From: Acidobacteriota bacterium
Lineage (GTDB): Bacteria; Acidobacteriota; Blastocatellia; RBC074
Direction of reading: 5' to 3'
Length of the DNA: 64,000 bases
Assembly (NCBI GenBank): GCA_016196035.1
Contig: JACPYM010000064.1
Location: 62,001 to 126,000 of the forward strand
Shown: positions 46,708-56,800 of the stretch, one piece after another
Layout: each line of letters begins with the position of its first letter
How positions within the stretch are numbered: position 1 is the stretch's first letter
The notes under the pieces: model-generated
What the model was told of the DNA's origin: nothing
Seen by the model: the letters and a program-made list of their open reading frames with translations, nothing else
Database searches by the model: none
Translations under genes and position numbers: made by a program

Positions 46708-47496
46708 TTATGCGCCTTCCTCCATCGCAGCCAAGGTGCCCAAAATGTGATACCCGCCGTCCACATAGATCACCTCGCCGGTAATTCCCCGGCTCAATGA
46801 ACTCAATAGAAACAACGCCGTATCACCGACTTCTGCTTGTTCAGTGGCTTTGCGCAACGGCGCGACCTCGCGATGGTGCGCCACGCCTTTGGTGATGCCG
46901 GGGACGCCGCGCGCCGCCAGCGTGCGAATCGGCCCGGCGGAAATTGCATTGACGCGCACGCCACGCGGCCCCAGGTCATTCGCCAGATAGCGCACGGTAC
47001 ATTCCAAGGCTGCTTTGGCCACGCCCATCACTTTGTAATGCGGCACCACGCGTTCGGCGCCCAAATACGAAAGCGCCATGATCGAGCCGCCGTCTTTCAT
47101 CAGCGGCAGCGCCGCGCGCGACAAGGCAATCAGCGAATAGGCGCTCACATCCATGGCCGTCAAAAAGCCGCTCCGCGAAGTATTGAGGAACTCGCCCAGC
47201 AAATCTTCGCGCGGCGCATAGGCGATTGAATGCACCAGAAAATCCAACTGGCCGAATTCCGCTGCGACATTTTGCAGCAGCGCCGCGATCTGCGCGTCAT
47301 CGCCCGCGTCACACGGAAAGGCTTTTGCGCCCGGCAGGTCTTTGATCAACCCTGCGACGTTGTCCTTCAACCGTTCGTTCTGGTAATTGAATAGTAACTG
47401 TGCGCCCTCGCGCGCGGCGGCTTCGGCAATCGCCCACGCAATGCTGGCCTTGTTTGCCACGCCGACAATCAGGCCCTTTTTGCCTTCGAGTAACAT
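46708..47496 (-). CDS. fabI: Enoyl-[acyl-carrier-protein] reductase (NADH)
   Basis: 262 residues from ATG 47496 (M-L-L-E-G-K-K-G-L-I-V-G), preceded by GGGAGAAA. The short-chain dehydrogenase fold shows the FabI cofactor motif G-V-A-N-K-A-S-I-A-W, S-I-A-Y-A near 92, the Y-x6-K pair in P-H-Y-K-V-M-G-V-A-K, and A-G-P-I-R-T-L. It catalyses the last reduction of each fatty-acid elongation cycle and is the target of triclosan-type inhibitors in other bacteria. No neighbour belongs to the pathway. Confidence 0.95.
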   Translation of the reverse strand: MLLEGKKGLIVGVANKASIAWAIAEAAAREGAQLLFNYQNERLKDNVAGLIKDLPGAKAFPCDAGDDAQIAALLQNVAAEFGQLDFLVHSIAYAPREDLLGEFLNTSRSGFLTAMDVSAYSLIALSRAALPLMKDGGSIMALSYLGAERVVPHYKVMGVAKAALECTVRYLANDLGPRGVRVNAISAGPIRTLAARGVPGITKGVAHHREVAPLRKATEQAEVGDTALFLLSSLSRGITGEVIYVDGGYHILGTLAAMEEGA

Positions 47497-47671
47497 AAGT
47501 TGATTTCTCCCGTAGTGGTAAACCTTGAGGTGAATGCTTGTTGAATTGCCGGCACGATAGCACGTTTGCGGGCGTCTTGGCATCTGCGCGGAGGGCGCGG
47601 GGTAACTTTGAAATCCTGCCGGCCACGTGCTAGCATCGCCCCGCTTTTGAGACAGCGTTCATTGGCAATAT

Positions 47672-47756
<85 letters not shown>

Positions 47757-47840
47757 TCTTCCCTTCAAGCTCAGCCGAGTCCTTTCGATCACTTGCAACC
47801 CTGCTTCGACGGGATAATTTGCCGGGGTGCGAGACCCACT

Positions 47841-50800
47841 TCAACAGCTTGGTGGAAAGACTGGAATGGTCAACTGTGCAGCCGTGGTCAAAGTCAGTTT
47901 GTGTAGATTGTGACCTTGATTAAATGCGCTGGCGGCAGCCGCCGCATTCCGATTGGCATTGATGGCTGCTCCTAACAAGGCTCCCTCATTCGCTAACCAG
48001 AGTTTCAACCAGCCACTGCGGCCCGCCGGGATGATCTGCTCGAAGCGCGGCGCCGTGCGGGGAAAGTTGTTCGACAGGCTGGAAAGGAACTGACAGCCGC
48101 TGCCGTTAAAGCCAAAGCTGAAGCCCTTCTCCGCGTCGTCATAGAGCACGCCAGTGAGAGTCGAGAGGGTGCTGGCTCCGATGGCCAGATTTCCACCAAA
48201 GCGATTAAGGACGAGCAGCGTGTCGTTGCCGCTGGTGCGGTCGGCAATATTGTCGAGTGCCAAGACACGTGGCGCACGGGCATAACTCACCCCGTCGAAG
48301 TTGAGCACAGCCGCTGTCGCATTCGCATCACAAGGCGTTACACTGCCAGCCAGCGCGGAGAAGGCTTCAGCCCCTAGATTGGCTGCGTGGCCTGTGGTCA
48401 GTTTCACGTATTCATCACCAATCAAATAATTGAAATTGATCGGACAGCCTGTGCGATCAACCGCGACTGCCACCAGATAACCAGTCGTGCCCGGATCAAT
48501 ATCCGAGGCCAGAAAACTCGCTGTCTGGTTTGGAGTCAGACAGATGTACTTGTCAGCCACTGAACAGCCCGCACCATCCAGGAAGAACATATGCACATTG
48601 GCAGATAGCACTTGATGGATGTTCGTCAGATTGATGCGCGTGTTTTGCGCGGTTGCGCTGGTCGCGCTTGAGCTATAAAAATTGTAGACCAGCACACTGC
48701 CTGCCGTTTGATCACTGGCTAGCACAGGGGGCGTCAGCCCGGGGCCGACCGGCTGGCAGTTGACCATCGTACACGCTTGCACATTGGTGGGTGGCCCGCC
48801 GCTAAAGCTCACTGCTGAATTAACACACAATTGCGCGCCGGATGGCGTGCCGTCAGCCACTTGCGCTTGGTAGTTAATGGTCGCGGTCTGTCCGGCAGCA
48901 AGCGTGGCGCTAAAGGTCATGGTCGAAGCGTTGACCACCGTGCAGGTGCCAGCGGTGGCCGTGCAGGTACCGGGCAGTGCCAACAATTGCGCGGGCAATG
49001 AAGCAGTGAGGCTCACGCTTTGCGCTACCGCTGCGCCGTTGGTGACGGAGGCGGACACGCCCACGATGCCACCCGGCCCCAAACATTTGACCGGGTCGGT
49101 GATGCTGGCGGATAGATTGCCGACGTTGAGCGTCGCCGAGGCTGTGTTGCCCTGCCCCCCATTCGTCGAAGTGATATTGCTGGTCGTGTTGTTCTTGGTG
49201 CCGACGGTCGTGCCCGTGACATTGACGCTGATCGTGCACGAACTGTTGGCGGCAATCGTCCCGCCCGCCAAACTAATGGCGCCAGCGCCCGCATTGGCCG
49301 TGACGGCGCCACCACAAGCGCCGTTGAGATTAGCCGGGTTGGCAACCACCAAACCCGCTGGCAATGGATCGTTGAAGGCTACGCCAGTCAACGCCACGGT
49401 CGCATTCGGATTGGTCAGTGTGAAGCTCAAGCCGGTTGTCCCGTTAAGCAGGATGTTGGAACTGGCAAAGGCTTTCGCAATTGTCGAAGGCGCGACCACC
49501 GTTGTCGTCGCGGTGGCCGTGTTGCCCTGTCCACCATTCGTCGAAGTGACATTGCCGGTCGTGTTGTTCTTGATGCCTGCGGTCGTGCCGTTGACGTTGA
49601 CGCCAAAGGTGCAAGAGCTATTCACTCCCAGCGTTGCCCCTGCCAAGCTGATTGAGCCTGTCCCCGCCGTGGCCGTGATCGTGCCGCCACCGCAAGAGCC
49701 AGTTACGCCATTTGGCGTGGCGACGACCAAGCCTGTGGGCAGCGTATCGGTGAAGCCGACGCCCGTGAGCGCCACTGTGTTGGCCGCGGGATTGGTAAGG
49801 GTGAAGCTCAGACTTGTCGAACCGCCAAGCGGCAGGCTCGCTACGCCAAAGGCTTTGCTGATCGTGGGCGCAAGGATAATCACATTCGTATCGCTCGCGC
49901 TGTTATTGCTTGGCGTTGGATCGGTCGTGCCAATTGGTGGCGTAATCGTGGCCGTGTTGGTAAGGCTGCCGGTTGCCTTGTTGGAAACGGCCGCCGCCAC
50001 GGTAAAGGTCAAGGAAGCGCCTGCGGGCAGATTAAGGCTGATGCCGCTGCCTTGCAGGTTGGCAACTGTGACGCCGGAACCGGGACAAGCCGCGCCGCCG
50101 CTGGCGTTGGTGCAAGTCACATTCGTGACCGTCAAGTTGGTCACTACCGGATCGGTCAACGTTGCGCCCGTCACAGCGGAAGGCCCGGCATTGCTGATGA
50201 CCAGCGTATAGGTCGCCGCGCTGCCCGGAAGTACGCTGCTCACGCCGTCGGTCTTGGTGATGCTCAAATCTGCGAGCGAACCAATCACGTCGGTATCACT
50301 CGCCGTGTTGTTGCCGGGGGTCGGGTCAGTCGTCCCGCTCGGTGCGGCAATCGCTGTAGTGTTCGTGATGTTTCCCGTTGCGCTACTCGCAACAGTCGCC
50401 CCCACCGTAAAAGTCATAGAACTGTTGGCAGGCAGGTTCAAGCTGATACCGCTGCCTTGTAGATTGGCTACCGTCACACCGGAAGCCGGACAGACTGCGC
50501 CGCCTGTCACTGCGCCACAATTCACACTGGTCACGGTCAGATTCGTGACCGCTGGATCAGTCAACGCCGCGCCCGTCACCGCCGAAGGGCCAGCATTACT
50601 GACCACCAGCGTATAGGTCGTCGTGCCACCTGCGTTGATGCTGGTCACGCCATCGGTCTTGGTGATCGAGAGATCGGCGACGGGCGTGATGGTGTCAGTG
50701 TCGCTGGCGCTGTTATTGGCTGGCGTCGGATCAGTCGTCCCGACCGGCGCCGTGATGGTGGCGGTGTTGGTCACACTGCCCGTGGCGCTGCCAATCACCG

Positions 50801-53800
50801 TTGCCGTGACGGTGATTGGCAACGAACTGCCGGATGGCAGATTCACACTGATGCCACTGCCTTGCAGATTCGCGACCATCACACCAGAGGCTGGACAGCT
50901 TGCGCCGCCCGTACCGGTTGTGCAGGCCACGTTGGTCACCGTCAGCTTCGCCACCGCCGGATCGGTTAGCAACGCGCCCGTCGCCGTGGATGGCCCGGCA
51001 TTGCTGATGACCAACGTGTAGGTCGTCGTGCCGCCCGCGTTCACACTCGTGACGCCGTCCGTCTTCGTGATCGAGAGGTCGGCGACAGGAATAATGGTGT
51101 CGGTGTCGCTCGTGGTGTTGTTGCCGGGAGTCGGATCAGTTGTGCCGCTGGGAACGGTAATCGTGGCTGTGTTGGTGAGACTGCCAGTCGCACCGCCTGC
51201 CACATTCGCCGCCACGGTGAAGGTCAGTGAACTACCGGAAGGCAGATTCACACTGATGCCGCTGCCTTGCAGGGTGGCGACCGCTACGCCGGAACCAGGG
51301 CAAGCCGCGCCGCCACTGGCGTTGGTGCAATTCACACTCGTGACCGTTAAGTTAGTCACCGCTGGATCAGTCAACGTCGCACCGGTCACCGCCGAAGGCC
51401 CAGCGTTGCTGATGACGAGCGTATACGTCGTCGTCCCGCCCGCATTGACGCTGCTCACGCCATCGCTCTTGGTGATGCTCAAGTCCGCCACGGGGGTAAT
51501 CGTGTCAGTATCACTCGCCGTATTGTTGCCGGGAGTGGGATCGGTGGTTCCGCTGGGCGGCGTGATGGTGGCCGTGTTGGTCAGGCTGTCGGTCGCGCTG
51601 CCCGCGATGGTTGCGGCAACGGTGAAGGTCAGCGTGCCGCCCGACGGCAAATTCACGCTGATGCCACTGCCCTGTAGATTCGCGACCGTCACGCCGGAAG
51701 CCGGACAAGTTGCGCCGCCGGTTCCGCCCGTGCAGTTGACGCTCGTCACCGTCAAGCTGGTCACGGCGGGATCAGTCAACAACGCGCTCGTCACAGCGGA
51801 TGGCCCGCTGTTCTGGATGGTCAGCGTATACGTCGTGGTGCCGCCCGCGTTGACGCTTGTCACGCCGTCAGTCTTCGTCACACTTAAATCGGCGACGGGC
51901 GTCACCGTGTCAGTGTCGCTGGCCGTGTTATTGCCCGGCGTCGGATCAATTGTCCCGCTCGGCAGCGTGATGGTGGCCGTGTTGGTGATGCTGCCGGTGG
52001 CGCTGCCTGCCACCGCCGCTATCACCGTGAAGGTCAAGGAACTGCCCGCTGGCAGATTCACACCGATGCCGCTGCCTTGCAGATTCGCCACCGTGACACC
52101 AGAGGCGGGACAAGTCGCGCCGCCCGTGCCGCCGCTGCAATTCACAACGGTAACGGTCAGGTTGGTGACTGCCGGATCGGTCAGCGCCGCGTCCGTCACC
52201 GCCGAGGGGCCTGCATTGCTGATGACCAACGTGTAGGTTGTTGTGCCACCTGCATTGACGCTGGTTACGCCATCGGTCTTGGTGACGCTTAAATCCGCGA
52301 CGGGCGTCACCGTGTCCGTATCGCTCGCACTGTTGTTGCCTGGCGTCGGATCACTGGTGCCTGCGGGCGCGCTGATCGTGGCCGTGTTGGTGATACTGCC
52401 TGTTGCACTACCTGCCACGGTTGCGGTCACCGTAAAGGTCAAGGAGCCACCTGAAGGCAGATTCAAACTAATGCCGCTGCCTTGCAGATTCGCCACCGTG
52501 ACGCCACCGCCGGGACAAGCCGCGCCGCCGGTTCCGCCTGTGCAACTCACATTCGTTACGCTCAGGTTGGTCACGGCGGGGTCAGTCAGCAACGCGCCCG
52601 TCGCTGTGGACGGCCCCGCATTGCTGATGACCAACGTATAGGTCGTCGTGCCGCCCGCATTCACACTCGTAACGCCGTCTGTCTTGGTGATCGAGAGGTC
52701 GGCGACAGGAGTAATGGTGTCGGTGTCGCTGGCACTGTTATTCCCCGGCGTCGGATCAACGGTGCCACCGGGCACGGCGATCGTGGCGGTATTGATGATG
52801 CTGCCAGTGGCGCTGCCAGACACGGTGGCGGCCACGCTGAAGGTCAAGGAACTATTCGCAGGCAGGTTCACACTGATGCCGCTGCCTTGTAGGTTCGCGA
52901 CCGTGACGCCAGCACCGGGACAAGCCGCGCCGCCACTGGCGTTGGTGCAAGTCACGTTTGTCACGTTCAAGTTAGCCACTGCCGGATCGGTCAATAAGGC
53001 TCCGTTAGTCGCCGATGGCCCGGCGTTGCTAACGACGAGCGTATACGTCGTGGTACCACCCGCGTTGATGCTCGTCACGCCGTCCGTCTTCGTGATGCTC
53101 AAGTCTGCAACAGGAGTCACGGCGTCGGTATCGCTCGCGCTGTTATTGCCTGGCGTTGGATCGGTTGTCCCGCCCGGCGCGGTGAGCGTCGCCGTATTGG
53201 TAATACTGCCCGTTGCGCCGCTAGAGACGGTCGCCATCACGGTAAAGGTCATAGAACCGCCTGACGGTAAGCTCACACTGATGCCACTGCCTTGCAGGTT
53301 GGCGACCGTCACGCCGGAGCCTGGACAACTCGCGCCACCGCTGCCACCACTGCAACTCACCCCCGTCACCGTCAAATTGGCTACGGCGGGATCAGTCAAC
53401 AAGGCTCCGGCGACTGCCGAAGGCCCGCCGTTGCTGAGCGTGAGCGTGTAAGTGGTGCTGCCACCGGCATTGACGCTACTCACGCCATCCGTCTTGGTGA
53501 TCGAGAGGTCAGCTACTGGGTTAATCGTATCTGTATCGCTCGCCGTGTTATTACCTGCTGCGGGATCGCTGGTTCCGGCGGGCGGCGCAATGGTCGCGCT
53601 GTTGATAATGCTGCCCGTTGCGCCGCCTGCCACGGTCGCCGTCACAGTGAAGGTCAAGGAACCGCCCACGGGAAGATTCACAGCAATGCCGCTGCCTTGC
53701 AGGTTCGCCACTGTCACACCACTGCCTGGACAAGCTGCGCCGCCCGTGCCACCGCTACAATTCACGTTGGTCACGGTCAAATTGGCGACGGCGGGATCAG

Positions 53801-56800
53801 TCAGCAACGCGCCGGTTGTGACTGACGGCCCGGCATTGCTGATGACCAGCGTGTAAGTGGTCGTGCCGCCTGCATTCACACTCGTGACGCCATCCGTCTT
53901 CGTGATTGACAGGTCTGCCACGGGATTGACAGTGTCGGTGTCGCTGGCCGTGTTATTGCCTCCACTGGGATCGCTCGTTCCAGCGGGCGGCGTAATCGTA
54001 GCCGAGTTGATAATGCTGCCGGTCGCGCTGCCCGCGATGGTCGCGGCGACGGTGAACGTCAGCGTTCCGCCTGACGGCAAGTTCACGCTGATGCCACTGC
54101 CCTGCAAGTTAGCCACGGTGACGCCACCGCCGGGGCAAGCCGCGCCGCCGGTTCCGCCTGTGCAACTCACATTCGTTACGCTCAGGTTGGTCACGGCGGG
54201 GTCAGTCAACAACGCGCCCGTCGCCGTGGACGGCCCGGCATTGCTGATGACCAGCGTGTAAGTGGTCGTGCCGCCTGCATTCACACTCGTGACGCCATCC
54301 GTCTTCGTGATGCTCAAGTCCGCCACTGGCGTCACCGAATTGGTATCGCTCGCGCTGTTGTTGCCGCCGGCAGGGTCGGTGGTTCCACTCGGCGGCGTAA
54401 TCGTCGCCGTGTTAGTGATGTTGCCAGTCGCACTGCCCGCGATGGTCGCGGCGACGGTGAAGGTCAAGGAACCGCCTACGGGCAAGTCCATACTGATGCC
54501 GCTGCCTTGCAGATTCGCCACCGTCACGCCGGAACCAGGACAAGCCGCGCCGCCGCTGGCAGTGGTGCAAGCCACGTTCGTGACGGTCAAGTTGGTCACT
54601 GCCGGATCGGTCAGCAAGGCCCCGTTGGCCGCCGATGGCCCGGCGTTGCTGATCACCAAGGTGTAAGTCGTCGTGCCGCCCGCATTGACGCTGGCGACAC
54701 CGTCCGTCTTGGTGATGGAGAGATCAGCCGCTGACGAAGCGCTGCCGCCGTTGCCCGTCGAATCTGTGTTGTTCGTCGTGTTCGGATCGAATTCGACACC
54801 GGTTGCAGTGGCGCTGTTGTCAAACGCGCCAGCCGCGTTGATCGTTGCGGTGACGGTGATCGTCGTGTTCGCGCCTGAGGCCAGCGAAGCGATGGTGCAA
54901 GGGAGTGCCGCGCAGCCAGAGCCGCTTACATTCGTAATCGTCAGGTTGGTCGGTGTGTCGGTGACTTGGATGCTCGTCGCGGTGGATGGGCCAGCATTCG
55001 CCACGACCAGCGTGTAGCTGACGCTCTGACCAGTGGTGAATGGCCCACTGGTGGTCAATGTCTTGACCAGCGAAACATCGGCAGACGCGGACGCGGTGCC
55101 GCCATTGCCTGTGTTGTCAGTGTTGTTTGACGTGTTCGGATCGGACTCTGCGCCGTTTGCGCTGGCGCTGTTGTCGAATGCGCCAGCGGCATTGATCGTC
55201 GCTGTCACGGTGATCGTCGTGTTTGCACCCGAAGCCAGCGAGGCGATGGTGCACGGCAGCGCCGCGCAGCCGGAGCCGCTCACGTTTGTGATAGACAGGT
55301 TGGTCGGCGTGTCAGTGACCTGGATGCTCGTCGCCGTTGACGGCCCGCCGTTGGCAACGACCAGTGTGTAGCTGATTGACTGGCCGATGTGGTACGGGCC
55401 AGCGGTGGTCAACGTCTTGACGATTGAGACATCAGCCGACTGGCTGGCAGTGCCGCCGTTGCCGCTGTTGTCCGTATTGTTCGTGGTGTTCGGGTCGGGC
55501 TGCGACGCAGTGGCGGTGGCGCTGTTGTCGAAAGCGCCAGCCGCATTGATCGTTGCCGTCACGTTGATGGTCGTGTTCGCGCCCGAGGCCAGCGAAGCGA
55601 TGGTGCACGGCAGGGCCGCGCAGCCAGAGCCGCTGACATTCGTAATCGTCAGGTTGGTCGGCGTGTCAGTGACCTGGATGCTTGTTGCAGTGGACGGGCC
55701 CGCATTCGCCACGACGAGCGTGTAGCTGATGCTCTGACCAGCGGTGAACGGCCCGCTGGTGGTCAATGTCTTAACCAATGAAACGTCGGCGGAGCTTGAC
55801 AGCGGGACAGTCCGGCTGGCGCTGTTCGAGTTGACGCCGTCCGCCAAAGCGGTAGCAATGTTCGTCACCTGCGCGTTCGTCACGTCCGTGCCGGTGACGA
55901 CGTAGGTCGCAGTGCAGGTGAGCGATTCACCCGGATCAAGAAAGTTGTCGAGATCGCCGACAGTGCTCACCGCCGGACAGGTAACGGTCGCCTTGTTGTC
56001 CGCAACGCTCACCGGGCCAGCCAACGGCGCGAAACCGCTGTTGGTGACGAGATAGCTATAGTGGAGAACGTCGCCCGCCAGCGTATACGACGACTCGGTC
56101 ACGGACTTTGCCAGCGTCAAGCCGGTCGTGGCGTAGGTCGCTGAGGAGTTCGGCGAGGTGACCGGATTGCTATTGTATGTCGCGCTCACGTGCGCGGTGT
56201 TCGTATGCGAGCCGTTGGCGGCGCTGATCGGGCCAACCACGCAGCGGATGATGTGGTTTTCGTTCGCCGCGACGGCGACAGGCAGCGTGATTCCGCTCCA
56301 GCTCGCGTTGCAGGTAGCAACGTTGAGGGTGTTGTCGGTCAGTTGCGGCGCAAGCAGCGGGACGTCGCCCGTGTTCTCAACCGTGAACCGGTAGTAGACG
56401 GAGTTGTTGGTAGCGAGATACGTCAGCCACGGGCCGCTGGCACTCGCGCCGACCTCTTTCAGCAGATGAATTGCCGGATTCGGCGGATTGGCGGTGAGCG
56501 ACGCGCTGGCGGTGTTGCCGTTGATCGTCTGCGCATTGATGACGTGCGAGACGCTGCCGCTGGTGTTGTTGTACGTGCCGGTGGCCGGCACAGTGACATT
56601 GACACTCACCGTGCAAGTGCCGCCCGCCGCAACGGTGCCACCGGAAAAAGCGATTGATCCCGCACCAGCCGCTGGCGCAAACGTCGGCGAGCCGCAGCCT
56701 GAGGTCGAGGCATTCGGCGTCGCAGCCACCACCATCGCGCCGGGCGAAGTCGGGAACGTATCGCCAAAGGCGACGCCGGAGAGCGCATCGTTCTGATTCG

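Noticed and set aside
48877-54666. Long, periodic ORFs on the plus strand opposite the giant gene
   Set aside because: They repeat with the same 405-bp period as the DUF11 repeats and are a by-product of those repeats. The minus-strand frame has a signal peptide and known domains.
49869-55790. Regular repeats considered as a CRISPR array
   Set aside because: Units are 354-405 bp, protein-coding and without spacers. No cas genes or short direct repeats occur in the window.
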